Assembly: GCA_012861695.1 (NCBI GenBank)
Contig: JAAOOA010000172.1
Coordinates: forward strand, 99,501-163,500
Direction of reading: 5' to 3'
Source of the DNA: Trematomus loennbergii
Lineage: Eukaryota > Chordata > Actinopteri > Perciformes > Nototheniidae
DNA length: 64,000 nt
A program made the translations under genes and the position numbers. Positions within the stretch are counted from its first letter, which is position 1. The number at the start of each line of letters is the position of its first letter. The notes under the pieces were generated by a model, which had not been told where the DNA came from, searched no databases, and saw only the letters and a program-made list of their open reading frames with translations. Positions 12,161 to 24,228 of this stretch are shown piece after piece.

Positions 12161-13320
12161 CCTCGCAGTGGCGAAACCGTGCCGCACCACACTAATTGCG
12201 CATAAACGCATAGGTGCGCCGCATTTTCGGCTCAGTTGAGGCACCCTCCGTAAGATGAGGCCCCCTTCGTAAGATGAGGCACCCTCCACGAGGTGAGGCC
12301 CCACGCAGTCTGCATGATCGGCCTGTAGGGAGGGACAGCCCTGTGTCCCTCCTCTTATCCGTCAAGAGCTGAAAAAGAAGAAGTTTCTCGCTTCATTAGG
12401 AACTCTCACCGCTCACCTTTTAACTGTGGTGAGAGCGAGCTGCTGATTGACAACACGCTAATTAACCAATCAAGGCACCTGTGTGGTCACTCCGAGTGCA
12501 ATTACCTTCTGCCCGCTCCCCTGCTTCCTGTTCAGCCAATCTGTCGGCCTGCGAGAGCCTAATGACCCGCTAATAAGACGAGCGCTCCAGAGTCCATCTT
12601 AATGAAAATCAGCCCCCCCCCTTCCTCTCGACGCCGCCGTGGATCCTGAAGCGGCTCCTTGACCTTTCGTCACCTCAGCGTGCCGAGAAAGCCACATGGC
12701 ATTAGAGATTATTAAAAAGCAGAGATGATTTCCTGAAGAAGCCTACGAATTAAATCTCTGCTCTGAAAGAGAAATGAATCACGGCCTCTCAGCACGAAAT
12801 GAAAACGTGCTCTTTGGTTTTTGTCCACTATACTCTCACCTCTCGATCCCCAGGTCATTATCGGACGTGATTGGATGAAGCTGCCTGGACACGGCTTCAC
12901 TCCAGGGGGAAGACCCTCGCTCCAAAACATCCACATCTCGAGCGTTTTGTTGGAGAAAAAACAAATGAGTTAGTGACGATCTGGACTGTTTCCACTTTCC
13001 AAGAAACATCAGCTGTGAATTCTGAATGTGCAGAGTAAACATGATGAATGTGTTTCCACTAGTGCTGCCAAACGCTTGAATCACAACTATAACCTGTGAT
13101 TAAATATACTAGTGTTGACTTACTTTGGGGGGGATACAACTAAATATACGTGTGTTTTTATAAAGAAATGCATGGCAAACTGGTTAGAGATATTAGAGGG
13201 TTATTTACTTGATCATAACACGATTTCTGAATTATTGAATTGAAGTCCATCCATTTCTGACGCTTCACTTTCCGAGCCCAGAAAATAAAGATTTCAGCGA
13301 CTTACTAAACATTTTAAGCA
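12161..13320. other. Gene-free, largely non-repetitive DNA
   Basis: No gene seen. The segment 12,390-12,700 is GC-moderate and rich in homeodomain-type motifs (CTAATTAACC, GCTAATAAG) and has no visible repeat, so it could be a conserved non-coding element; this cannot be tested from one sequence. Confidence 0.35.
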
Positions 13321-13324
13321 ATCA

Positions 13325-13545
13325 GTCAAAGTTTAAAAGTGTATTCATATAGCTCAATATCATAACTTTGACATGTGTCTCAGGGGCTTTACAGTTCTTC
13401 CAGGATACGACCCCCTCTGTCCTTAGACCCTCACATCGGATAAGGAAACACTCCCAAAGAAACCCGGATTTTTTTTTAGAAACCTTGGGGACAGAGAGAC
13501 GTGCAATAGATGTTGTGTGTAAATTAAAAAGAGAATACATGTGTT
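13325..13545 (-). repeat. Interspersed LINE-tail-like repeat
   Basis: Contains CCTTAGACCCTCACATCGGA and AAGGAAACACTCCCAAA, a widely dispersed teleost repeat type. No coding capacity. Confidence 0.6.
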
Positions 13546-16500
13546 AAGGAAGAAGATGAAGATGGATCAAGGAGGATGTCAACTGTCCAAAACAACAACT
13601 CCGGGGAAGCTGAGTTAGTAACATTTTAACTTTTTGGGACATGTGAGAATACAGGTACAGTGAAAGAGAAGCGTAAGGTGAAAGGTGAAAGTCCTCCGAC
13701 AGTTTAAGCGTATAGCAGCATAACTATGGGCTCCCATTGTACTTTGAACACAAGAAAATAAGACCTAACCACAACAACAACAAGAGCATCATCTGTGACT
13801 ATTCCCATTAATGCAGAAAGTCACACAACGAGAGACAGTGTTTTTGGATGTCAATGATCAACAGGCAGTCACAGTCCTACAAGATGCTATTACATGTAAT
13901 TGGATGTTGTGTAGCTTGAGCGTGTTGCAGGGGAATGACAGAATATTTTGCAAAGGTATGAATATTTTATGGGGTGAACTCATTAGACGCTCGGCCTCTT
14001 GGGAGCTCAGAGGAGAGTTTGTTTTGTTCCAGATTATTTGCGTGATGAATTATACATATCTGGGATTCAACAATATGAAAACAACACAGCTACAATTAGG
14101 TGGAGGGTGGAGGGCTATATTTACACTCCACATATCAAAAAGATGCCTGGCCCACTTTACGGTCCACCATCTCACTTCCTGTCTGTGAAGTACAGTTTAC
14201 TACGCTTTTAAATGATAATGGTCTTTAGCATATTCAATTATATTTGGAGCGAAACTCGTTTAGGAACATATTTTACAAAGTGCTTCATATTTGGTTAAGT
14301 GTTAGATAAATGTTTTTATTGGTTATTCGCATCTGTTCAATCCACATCAACTTCTACCTCTTTTAAATAATTCAACATTCTGGTTTTACTCGTCTTTCTG
14401 AGAGTGAGATAAAATAGGGATCATTTTCACGTCTGATATTTAAAAACAGTTTTTCTGCTACAGCATACATATCTGAGCAGTAAATCACATGATTTAAACA
14501 ATAGTGCCCCGGTTTTTACAACAGGTCAGATTGCTGTTGACTCTCCACCTACTTTGTTTTTCCATACAGTCAATCAAATAATGTAACACCATATGTGAAT
14601 GAAGCTACTCAAGTTGAACACACACCTTGTTCTGCACCGTAGCTTGTTGAACGAGCCACCAAACAGAAATTAAGCGGTAAAAGTGCACTGCTAACACGTC
14701 CGTTAGCTAGTTAGCTTCTCAGCTGCAGCATATTTAACAGTTTGTGACCGTAGCTGCACGTCTCCTCAGTCTATTCAGATGCTGCTGGGGTCCTTACTCT
14801 TTAATACCACCAACAAACAGACGTCTGTCCATAGCTTGTTGAACGAGCCACCAAGCAAACATTCAGCGGGTAAAGCACTGCTAACATCGTCTGTTAGCTA
14901 ATGCAAATCTAACATCACATGCCTTTTCAGTCAGTTCAGATGCTGCTAAAACACGTACAGACTCTCCAACGCAGCAGCTGGGAAAGTAAAGTTATATTTC
15001 TCATAATTAACAATAAATCCAAACTTGAATTGGAAAAAAATTCTGTCTGTTTCTGATTGTTCCTTAAAGGAGAACACAGGAAGTGATTGACGAATCAGGC
15101 GTTTATGCTGTCGCAGACTAAAGTGTAGCCCTTTAACACTGTATGCAACACACTGAAGAAACTTAGTGTTCACTTTCCACCCGTTTTCTGTCTCTATGGT
15201 TGACTGTACCTTTAACAGTGTGATGGGGGTTCGTCTCCAATCTCCGCAGCTCCATTAGAGAGCTGACAGGGCTGCGAATGGGCTGGAGGCCTCGTGGCCT
15301 CGGAGCAATCACTACGGCTATTTCACACCCTGCTGATCCCCTCATCTCCTGCAGAGAGAGAGGGCTCCGAGGGCCCCCGAGGCCCCTGATGAAGTCCTGA
15401 CCTCGCTCTCCAGAACCCAGAGGATTAAAAAAATACTCAAAAGTGAAGACGCTTGCTCAAGTTAGTTGACGGACAAATTGGAAAGTTTTATTGCTAGATG
15501 AGAAAAGTGATCAAAGTCACTCGAGCCGACTAGAAACCTATAATATTAACATACTACCTGTTTTATGTCATAGCGATACTTAAAGAAAAGAAAAGGTATT
15601 GACCAGAAACCTGGCTAGTTTACAGATGAAGTTCCTATTTCTCAAGTTTAGCAACAAACTGAACGCTTTATGTGAAGAGACTCCGGCTTTAAATGTCCTC
15701 TGGAAAGGTTTGAGAAGCGGACCGTCTATTCTTCTGCAGCCACATTTAAGATATAGTTTAGAGTTGTTTTTGACATTTCTTTGCCCTTAAATAGAGACTG
15801 CAAAAAGTAGATTAATTAATTCTCTGGACTTCAACTTATATTCTCTGTTGTCGGATCAGTGCTTAGCCTCTTTGCTTATCTTGATTAAGTCACCTTTATA
15901 TTTGCCTGAAAAGAAAACTGACTGGTAATAAATAAATAAAAACTTTTTTTTTTCACGATCATTCAACCTTTAAAAATTCACGTTTTTTCTATATAACGTT
16001 ATGAGTGTGAGTCGAGGTTTCTTTATGTTGTGCAGGTTCAGGTGATGACCAGCGGAAACAGATGCCTTTATTCGTGGACGCAGACTGAACAAATCTCCAT
16101 CTGTGATGTGGGACCGTGATAACTATCAGCCCTCTTCGCTGTGAGCAGGGAATCAGCGGTGGAAAACACACAATCAGAGGAGTAAATGACAATCTGCTGC
16201 ACGACGAAACCAGAAATGAGCTGGCTGAAGAAAGAGAGAAAACGCCACCACATTCAGGGCGACGCAGTCCCTCTCATGTAATGATCTCCAGTCAGAGACC
16301 ACTAAGAGGACCATTTTCCTCCCTGGGCTTTAATGTGTGATACTCATCAGCCTCTCTGCCTCAAATAGAAACTGATGTGCCGGGTCTCTGCCTGTTTCTG
16401 GGGAAAGTGAGATTTTCAATTACCTCGCCTCAGCGGCGGCCAATCTTAATAACTTCTTTCTTAATTCGTGTTCACGTCGGCACCGAGGCGTTGCATCCAG

Positions 16501-17280
16501 GCGTTTCCCCCTCACCACGGGCTGCCGAATACAAGACTGGCACCACTTAGCTCCATCAGGACCCCCCTCCCATCCCTGCTAACCGCCCAGCTCGTGTGGA
16601 ATAAAGGTCAAGTAATCAGGCATCTGGAAGGACAGCTCATTTGTCATCCCTTGATAAATGCATCAGCGGCTAATCCGAAGAGCAGGACCCTGCCGCGACG
16701 CCCCCGAACAGAAAGGTTAACCGATTCAAAACAGGAAGCGATGGAGGACGATGGCAGCCGCGTAGGGAAGAATAAAACTTCATTTTGATTCAATTGTTTG
16801 GTGGCTATTTCTGGACGGGTGGATTGTGGGAGGGCTCCGACAATAACCTCCACCCCCGCCGCTAAATGACAGCAGACTGCAGCGAACATTAACTGTGACA
16901 AGACATTACCAGCGATGAGGCGTTAGTTTCACTGCGGGAAGGAAAAGCTGCTGCTGCCTCCATCTCCCCCCCCCACTTCACTTTTCTCCTGCCTCCCAAC
17001 TGTTTTTCCCCCCAATCTGCTGAAAGTCAACTTGACAACACAGAAAAAAAGTTTTTTCTCTGACAAGGAATCAAGCATGGATTTAATTGAAAAACAATAA
17101 ATACATAATTATAGTAGCAACATGGAAAGAACGTCATTCCAAAGACTCACAAGGTTCCTTAAAGTTCAGATTCAGATTAATTGCATAGGGCTGATCGTGA
17201 AAACACGTCCACTTATATAGCTTGGAGGTTGTTGAAACTTTTGATGAAGGACACAGTCTTGAGAGCACTTTCAGATGCAA
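13546..17280. other. Gene-free interval with local duplications
   Basis: No convincing gene on either strand; the open frames of 60-125 residues show no recognisable domain. An internal repeat is visible at about 14,635-14,720 and 14,830-14,905 (shared TAGCTTGTTGAACGAGCCAC). Two non-repetitive, moderately GC-rich parts (15,170-15,420 and 16,100-16,900) could be non-coding conserved elements. Confidence 0.45.
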
Positions 17281-17284
17281 CATC

Positions 17285-17440
17285 AGCAATGGTGGAATGT
17301 AACAAAGTACCTTTACTCAAGGACAAAATGAAGGAAGGCTTACTTATACGCGTTATTCTCATTATATGCTACTTTATACTTTTACTATACTACATCTCAG
17401 AGGTACATATTAACTTTTTAACTTGAAGTACTTTCCAGGA
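17285..17440 (+). repeat. Transposon fragment (GGTGGAATGTAAC... CATCTCAGAGG)
   Basis: Contains GTACCTTTACTCAAG and TATACTTTTACTATACTAC, matching the common teleost repeat whose ends carry GTACTTTTACTCAAGTA. It is distantly related to the element that seeded the minisatellite at 2.6-5.8 kb. Confidence 0.6.
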
Positions 17441-17854
17441 TACAGTTTTTCTATCCCCGTCCCCTCCATGCGTCTCCAAATGTGTTGATCCTGAATGTTT
17501 GTGATACTGAACCGTAATATGATCATTTAGTCTATGTGTTGAGAGAATGTTTAATTTTCAACTATCAAAACACTTCTCGGATCAGCTTAAAATGCATCGT
17601 CACAAAGATGAAAAACCTCTGTGAAAAGTTGACTAAGGACAGACCGTCAAACATATGATTATCTTATAGAATAGGATGCATTACTAGATTAAACTACTAG
17701 TGTGTGAAGAAGTGAAAAAACATCTACTGCAGTTAACACACTAATGCAGCAGTAAGCTAAAAAAAACTAGGATAATCCTAATGGCACGATTTTTGCTTCT
17801 TGGGTGTTTTCAATGTGGTTTAATTATTATTCTTTCAGTAAATGATCTGAATGC
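17441..17854. other. Upstream region of TRIM unit 1, nothing further recognised
   Basis: AT-rich sequence with no coding or repeat signal recognised. It may hold more promoter sequence of TRIM gene 1. Confidence 0.35.
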
Positions 17855-18058
17855 CCCTCAGTCCACTCCCTCTTGGCGACGGGTCACTGAGAAGTGGAGC
17901 AACACTGAAATAAGAGAGCATCAACTTCCCAGAATTAAAAGTGAAAGTTTGTCTGAGCGACAGAACAGCTGCACGTCTCCCTGCTTCTCTCTGAAGACAC
18001 ACTCGACTGAATCCAGCAGCTTTTCTCAACAACACAGCAGAATCTCTGCCAAACACTG
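17855..18058 (+). promoter_or_regulatory. Promoter and non-coding first exon of TRIM gene 1
   Basis: This ~200-bp block recurs at 41,925-42,123 and 56,930-57,138, each time ending with the same splice donor (AAACACTG|GTGAGT) and, where the downstream sequence is available, followed by a TRIM coding exon. It carries a GAS-type STAT site and an ISRE-like site, then sequence consistent with a 5' UTR. The transcription start is not determined; it should lie between the motifs and the donor at 18,059. The intron to the coding exon is ~7.1 kb because of an L2 insertion. Confidence 0.7.
17926..17950 (+). promoter_or_regulatory. GAS + ISRE-like interferon-response motifs, TRIM gene 1
   Basis: TTCCCAGAA (17,926-17,934) fits the STAT consensus TTCNNNGAA. 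AAAAGTGAAAGTTT (17,937-17,950) is close to the IRF/ISRE consensus GAAANNGAAA; the first half-site is AAAA here but GAAA in the two other copies. The pair and its spacing are kept in all three promoters. Confidence 0.65.
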
Positions 18059-18397
18059 GTGAGTACACTAACTGTAGCCTACAAGTTAATGAGGTTTTTT
18101 TTACGTTTATTTAACTTAACCATCAATTAATATAACTAAAGTGTGAGTTAAGCTGCATTTATTTCAATATTAACCAGCAGTGGAACAAGTATTCATGTTG
18201 TGACTGCACCAATCTCAGCTTGTTCAAATCACAAATCTAAACTCACCTTTTAATCTGTAATTAATGTTGTGTTTTATATATGTTTCTGTGTGTTGTTTTA
18301 AATGTTGTTTTTACGAATTTTAACATGTAAAGTGTCTTTGAGCACCATGAAAAGCACTCTATAAATAACATTTATTATTATTATTACTATTATTGAA

Positions 18398-18745
18398 AAA
18401 AACCCGGCAGGAGCAGGCAAAGAGGAAGAAAAGGAAAGTAACAAATAAACCGGGAACAGACAGGAGGGCAGACCAGGGAAATCTAGACAGGACATCAGGA
18501 CAAAACCTCAAGAAAAATGACGACGACCGAACATGGAGCAAAAGGGAAGACAAGATTAAATACACAGAAGGGTAATCACAGGACAAGACACAGCTGGGGA
18601 GGGGAGGCAGAAACACAAGGGCAACAGGTGAACACAATGAGACAATCAGACACAGGAGGGCAAACACAGGAAGGAAGACCAGACAAGACACAAGGAGGAA
18701 AACATTTCAAAATAAAACTGAAAAATAGGCGGAGGGGAGACCAGG
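18398..18745. repeat. Interspersed repeat, copy A
   Basis: About 250 bp (from GGAAATCTAGACAGGACATC to AACTGAAAAATAG) recur at 24,667-24,918 in the same orientation. The two copies bracket the L2 insertion. It looks like a retrotransposon tail (AAAATAAAACTGAAAA); family not identified. Confidence 0.7.
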
Positions 18746-19264
18746 TGCATGTTGCGAAAATGATTGTTACAGTGGATGAAGGGGGTGGGGTGTCTAAAGT
18801 CAAAGATGAATCTTGATTGGCCAAATTTGACCCAGAGTGACCCACAACAATTCTGCTGGGTCTTCCCAGACCCGAACACCAAATTATACACTTTTTTTTT
18901 AGAGACCTTCAGACTTGGCTAAAATGGTCAAAATCAGTTTTGTAGTGTTTATAAAGCTGTTGTGGAGGATATCATGAAGCCTTGTTCCGATAAAAAAAAC
19001 TAGAGCATAGTTTTATATAATTTGAACTTGAAACGGGTCACGGGAGACCCGAACACAACATAAGGCAAGGCAAGGCAAGGCAAGTTTATTTATATAGCAC
19101 CTTTCAACACAAGGTAATTCAAAGTGCTTTACAAAAATGGAAGACATTTTAAAAATGGCATTTAAAATCAGTCATTAAAAAGAAAAGATAATAAAATAAA
19201 CATTAAAAGAAAAAATACATGGATAAAAGTTAAAAGTTACAGTGCAGTTTAAGATGTGAATAGT

Positions 19265-22200
19265 TCAATTAAAAGCAGCGGCAAAAAGAAAAGTCTTCAG
19301 CCTGGATTTAAAAGTAGTAAGAGTTGCAGCGGACCTGCAGGTTTCTGGGAGTTTGTTCCAGATATTTGGAGCATAATAACTGAACGCTGCTTCTCCATGT
19401 TTAGTTCTGACTCTGGGGACAGAAAGCTGACCAGTCCCTGAAGACCTGAGAGTTCTGGATGGTTCATAATTTAGCAGTAGGTCAGACATGTATTTTGGGC
19501 CTAAACCATTCAAAGCTTTATAAACCAGCAACAATATTTTGAAATCTATTCTTTGACACACAGGAAGCCAGTGTAAGGACTTCAGAACAGGAGTGATGTG
19601 ATCCACTTTCTTAGTGTTAGTGAGGACTCGAGCAGCGGCGTTCTGAATTAGCTGCAGCTTTCTAATAGATTTTTTAGTGAGGCCTGTAAAGACACCATTG
19701 CAGTAGTCGAGTCTACTGAAGATAAAAGCATGGACAAGTTTTTCCAAATCCTGCTGTGACATTAGTCCTTTAATCCTAGATATGTTCTTTAGGTGATAGT
19801 AGGCTGATTTAGTAACTGTTTTAATGTGACTGTTGAAACTCAGGTCAGAGTCCATGACTACACCTAGATTTCTGGCTTTATCTGTTGTTTTGAACATTGC
19901 AGACTGAAGCTCAGCGCTAACTTTTATACGTTCTGCCTTGGCTCCAAAAACCATTACCTCAGTTTTATCTTTGTTTAATTGGAGAAAGTTCTGACACATC
20001 CAGTCATTGATTTGTTCAATGCACTTACTCAGTGTTTGAATTGGAGCATAATCTCCTGGTGAAATTGTTACGTAAATTTGTGTGTCATCCGCATAGCTAT
20101 GGTAACTTATTTTGTTGTTTTTCATTATCTGAGCCAGTGGTAGCATGTAGATGTTAAAGAGAAGAGGCCCCAAGATGGAGCCTTGAGGTACCCCACATGT
20201 CATATTTGTCAACTCAGATGTGTATTTACCTATAGAAACAAAGTTTTTTCTGTCCTTTAAGTAGGACTCAAACCAATTTAGAACTGTTGCCGAAAGTCCC
20301 ACCCAGTTTTCTAGTCGGTCTAGTAATATGTTGTGGTCAACAGTGTCAAACGCAGCACTGAGATCTAATAATACTAACACTGAAGTTCTGCCACTGTCTG
20401 TGTTTAAGTGGATGTCATTGAAGACCTTTACAAGAGCAGTCTCAGTGCTGTGGTTTGGACGAAATCCTGACTGGAACACATCCAAACAGTTATTTAAATG
20501 CAAGAAGTTACTCAACTGTTGAAATACAACTTTTTCAATGATTTTACCTAGAAATGGCAGGTTTGATATTGGCCTATAATTGTTCATTACTGAGGCATCT
20601 AGATTATTCTTTTTTAAGAGCGGTTTAATGACTGCAGTTTTCAGGGCCTCTGGAAAAATACCTGAGTGAAGAGATGTGTTTACTATATGAAGTAGATCTG
20701 AGGCCATGCAAGGAAAAACATCTTTGAAAAATCCTGTTGGAATAATATCAAGGCAGCAGGAGGAGGATTTCAGAAGTTGAATAATGTCCTCTAAGTTTTT
20801 ACCATTAATCTGATTGAATTGTGTCATGGTGTTTGAATTGATATTAGGTGGACATAGGGACAAAACATTTGCTGTACCTGATGTAGAGGCACTGACTGCT
20901 TGTCTAATTTTCTGAATTTTGTCAGTGAAGAAGGAGGCAAAATCATTGCACGCCCTGGTGGATAGAAATTCAGAGGCTACTGACACTGGGGGGTTAGTTA
21001 GTCTGTCGACGGTAGCAAACAAGGCACGTGCGTTGTTTTTGTTTTTGGTAATGATGTCAGAGAAGAAAGACTGTCGTGCGTTTTTCAATTCCAAATTATA
21101 AAGGCCAAGTCTCTCTTTATAGATTTCAAAGTGAACCTGGAGATTTGTTTTTCTCCACCTACGTTCAGCTTTTCGACACTCTCTTTTTTCTGTTCTCACG
21201 GTCATGGCCTTTCTCCATGGCGATATTTTCTTGCTAATCACTTCCTTTACCTTAGTTGGAGCAATGGTATCTATAACATTTTTAATTTTTGAATTAAAAT
21301 GATCTACTAGCTCATTTACTGAGATGTTAGCAGGGGCAAGTGTGGATGAAAAATTATAAGTAAACATTTCCCTAGTATTTTCTGTTAAATATCGCTTTGT
21401 GGTTACCTCTTTCTGAACATTTTTGTGAACAGAAATAGAGCTCTCAAAGAAAACACAGGAATGATCAGAGAGTGCAACATCAGTCACCACAACCTTTGAG
21501 ATATTCAGACCCTTTGAGATAATTAAGTCCAGAGTGTGCCCCTTATTGTGCGTGGGCTCCGCCACATGCTGAGTCAGTCCATAGTTATCAAGAACACAAA
21601 ACAGTTCTTTAGCCCCTCTGTCCTGGGGGTTGTCAACATGGATGTTAAAATCACCAACAATGACTAAACGGTCAAAGTCAATACACACTATAGACAGCAG
21701 TTCAGTAAAATCATCAAAAAAGCTTGCACAGTATTTGGGTGGTCTATAGATATTTAGGAACAGAGCTCGAGAGGAGCATTTCAGCTGAAGGGCCACATAT
21801 TCAAAAGAAGCAAAGTCCCCATAAGATGTCTTCCTGCATTGAATGGAATCGTTGAACAAAATAGCAACTCCACCCCCTTTCTTATGCATTCTTTCCTGAC
21901 TCATAAAACTAAAGTTGGGAGGTGTTGATTCGATAAGAACAGCTGCACTGTTATTTTGTTCAATCCAAGTTTCCGTTAAAAACATAAAATCGAGATTGTG
22001 CTCAGTGATAAAATCATTGATTAAAAATGTTTTTCCTGCCAAAGACCTGACATTTAATAAAGCTAGTTTAAGTTTGTTAAATACACTATCAGTAAAAAAT
22101 GTTGTGACAAGCTGTGGCTGACATGGAATCACTGCTAAATTTGATAACCTCACACAAACGTTTGAGCACTTCCTGTTTCTAAGCTGATTTACCGCTCTTA

Positions 22201-22309
22201 ATCTATTACCTATCAACACAGATATCGGCAAAGCTACTGGCAGGCAGGGCCCCGGCATGTGCTGGAAAGAGTTGAGAGTGCCATATGCCCTTGAGCCTGG
22301 ACCCAGCAC
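19265..22309 (-). CDS. L2 LINE ORF2: endonuclease-reverse transcriptase, intact
   Basis: Open frame of 1,014 codons. The N-terminal third is an apurinic/apyrimidinic-type endonuclease with LLNVRSLAG, FLTETWI, GDFNIHVD and SDH motifs. The centre is a reverse transcriptase with [40 protein letters not shown] and the catalytic YADD box; the C-terminal part ends in the WNKLP and FKSRLK motifs common in the CR1/L2 group. All catalytic motifs are present, so the enzyme may be functional. It would nick target DNA and copy the LINE RNA by target-primed reverse transcription. The frame opens with a GTG codon four bases past the ORF1 stop at 22,313; no ATG fits that point, so translation may be by reinitiation or start at an internal Met. 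Confidence 0.9.
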   Translation of the reverse strand: MLGPGSRAYGTLNSFQHMPGPCLPVALPISVLIGNRLRAVNQLRNRKCSNVCVRLSNLAVIPCQPQLVTTFFTDSVFNKLKLALLNVRSLAGKTFLINDFITEHNLDFMFLTETWIEQNNSAAVLIESTPPNFSFMSQERMHKKGGGVAILFNDSIQCRKTSYGDFASFEYVALQLKCSSRALFLNIYRPPKYCASFFDDFTELLSIVCIDFDRLVIVGDFNIHVDNPQDRGAKELFCVLDNYGLTQHVAEPTHNKGHTLDLIISKGLNISKVVVTDVALSDHSCVFFESSISVHKNVQKEVTTKRYLTENTREMFTYNFSSTLAPANISVNELVDHFNSKIKNVIDTIAPTKVKEVISKKISPWRKAMTVRTEKRECRKAERRWRKTNLQVHFEIYKERLGLYNLELKNARQSFFSDIITKNKNNARALFATVDRLTNPPVSVASEFLSTRACNDFASFFTDKIQKIRQAVSASTSGTANVLSLCPPNINSNTMTQFNQINGKNLEDIIQLLKSSSCCLDIIPTGFFKDVFPCMASDLLHIVNTSLHSGIFPEALKTAVIKPLLKKNNLDASVMNNYRPISNLPFLGKIIEKVVFQQLSNFLHLNNCLDVFQSGFRPNHSTETALVKVFNDIHLNTDSGRTSVLVLLDLSAAFDTVDHNILLDRLENWVGLSATVLNWFESYLKDRKNFVSIGKYTSELTNMTCGVPQGSILGPLLFNIYMLPLAQIMKNNKISYHSYADDTQIYVTISPGDYAPIQTLSKCIEQINDWMCQNFLQLNKDKTEVMVFGAKAERIKVSAELQSAMFKTTDKARNLGVVMDSDLSFNSHIKTVTKSAYYHLKNISRIKGLMSQQDLEKLVHAFIFSRLDYCNGVFTGLTKKSIRKLQLIQNAAARVLTNTKKVDHITPVLKSLHWLPVCQRIDFKILLLVYKALNGLGPKYMSDLLLNYEPSRTLRSSGTGQLSVPRVRTKHGEAAFSYYAPNIWNKLPETCRSAATLTTFKSRLKTFLFAAAFN

Positions 22310-22312
22310 ATA

Positions 22313-23902
22313 TCAGTAAAAGTTTGTTGCGTTTTGTACACACACATCCTTATCAGGCTTCGGAGACTGCAGATGCTTTCTTGAAGGGATGGGAGGTGGT
22401 TGACGTAGGCACGGTGATGAAGACGGGGGAGATGGTGCGCGTCTCTGCTTCGGTGATTTTGGTGGGCGTCGTTGAGGGGCGGGGGTAAAGGACATGCTGC
22501 CAACCCTGCATCTCGCCTTCATGCGGTCATCAAACTCCAGGGGGGAGGGCGAGGGTGAAAGGGTGAGCGGAGAGTAGAGAGAGCTGGGGATGAATGAAGA
22601 GTATCCTCAAAGGCGTTGACAGGGGGGGCGACGGGCAGTGGAGGCTCCTCCATTTGTGTCATAGGTCTCCCATAATCAGAACATTCCTCAGGCGGGTGCA
22701 GTGATACTTCTTCAGGGTTTTCTGCGCAATGTGTTGTGTCTTTCTCCTGTTTTGATTCCTCTTGCCGCTTGTCCTTGGCAGAGGGAACAGATTGCTGACG
22801 CAGGCAGTTGAATATGTTAGAGATAAACAATTTCTCCTGACTTGTTCAGGCAAACTCCATCTGCCTTAAAAAGATGTCTGCGATCCCAGAAAAAGTTAAA
22901 ATTGTCAATAAAATGGACAGAATGGTCAGTGCAGGCAGCTGAAAGCCACATGTTCAATGCAAACAGTCTGCTGAATCTCTCCACTCCTCTTCTGACTGGC
23001 GGTAGAGGGCCACTGATGAACACCTCCGCATTTAGAGAGCTGACAGTTTCCAACAGACATTTAAAGTCTTCTTTCAGCGCTTCTGACTGTTGTTTCACAA
23101 CATCATTTGTTCCAATATGTAGTACCACATTCTTCACAGTCGGATGTTCAGCCCCAATATGCAGGATCTTCTCAGCCAAGTCGGAGACCATATCCTTGGG
23201 AAAACAGAGTACTTTGGTGTTGTTCTTACTACACAGACCTTTTACATCTCTTACAGCAGAGTCACCCACAATCAGAGTTTCAGGCCCAGTCGTTAGCTTT
23301 CCCTCTAGCCTTTTACTTTTGGAGTAGCTATTGGTCCTTACCCTGCTGTGTGAAGAGGACAGGTTATCCAGGTCATCAGAAAGAGATCTCCGGTTCTCGG
23401 TCAGCGGAGCGTATCTGTTCTGGATTGGCACACTTGGTGGTTTAGGAGGATTGTTTGTAGTTCTCCCTTTAGCAGCTGTCCACGGCTGTTTCCTAGTATG
23501 AATAGGGGTTGAAGAGGCACTCTTCCTGGGTGATAACAATGCAGGCCAGCCGGTCGCATCACAGATTTCAGAGCGCTGGGCTCTGCCTGTTATTCGTCCT
23601 CCCAAATCCCATGGAAATGATTTACTCTTAGGCTTTGCACCCAGAGAGTTCCAGGGAGGACTACCACTTGTAGATTTATTACCCAGTACACAGCCCTCCT
23701 GTTCCTTGGAAACCTTGTAGCTGCTAACTAGCTGTGAGTTAGCATACCCTTTTCCATTATCTTGCAACACTGGTAAAGTGGTGTTATTCCCACAACATAG
23801 TCCATTCACTTCCACGTTAACTTCCAACCGTTGCATTTTCATTTCCAACACAGCCATCTTCTGTTGAAGTTTGTGGAAGTCATCTGTAGAGAACGGAGGC
23901 AT
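22313..23902 (-). pseudogene. L2 LINE ORF1 with esterase domain, two frameshifts
   Basis: Starts MPPFSTDDFHKLQQKM with a short coiled coil, followed by a basic/Ser-rich linker and a GDSL/SGNH esterase-like domain: IVGDSAVRDV (nucleophile block), LHIGTNDV (block III) and FKADGVCLNKSG (last block). CR1/L2 ORF1 proteins often carry such a domain. In the last block the usual catalytic His of DGxH is Cys. The frame breaks after KSGE (about 22,835, at an A-run) and again near 22,540 (in a C-run); the continuation to the stop at 22,313 is Pro-rich. Both breaks are single-base events at homopolymers, so assembly error is as plausible as decay. Confidence 0.75.
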
Positions 23903-24228
23903 TTTGCTACCAACTAGCTTAAGCTAAATAGCATGCAGTAGCCTACCAGGCTTTAGCTGTTGCTAGGCCACGCTACTGTAAGACTGAGGTCGTCGTAAAA
24001 ATGTTGAAATATGGCTGAAACCCTCCGTCTATTTACGATGAATAACTGTCCCAGTGATAATTAATGTCCAGGAGCCGCTGCTCGAAGTTTTCAGAGAATA
24101 AGAATAGGAAAATCAGCATAAAAAGTAAGCAGAGGCAAGAGCAAGCAGAAAAGCGTCTGCACTGTAAGAAAGATAAGCCGAAAAAAACATAAGACATAAA
24201 ACATAATATATAAACATAAAACATAAGG

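Larger units (their letters stand above)
19066..24219 (-). mobile_element. Nearly full-length L2-clade LINE, antisense in TRIM gene 1 intron
   Basis: Two-ORF non-LTR retrotransposon on the minus strand. The 3' end is at the low coordinate and has the AAGG(CAAGG)n tail; ORF2 and an esterase-type ORF1 follow, then a 5' UTR up to about 24.2 kb. A possible 9-bp target-site duplication, AACATAAGG, is present at 19,057-19,065 and 24,220-24,228, although the left copy merges with the tail repeat. A truncated, highly similar relative is at 40,757-41,913 and a tail at 1,098-1,250, so this subfamily was active recently. Confidence 0.85.

Noticed and set aside
13811..14188. 125-codon + strand frame
   Set aside because: No recognisable domain, low-complexity composition and no splice or promoter context.
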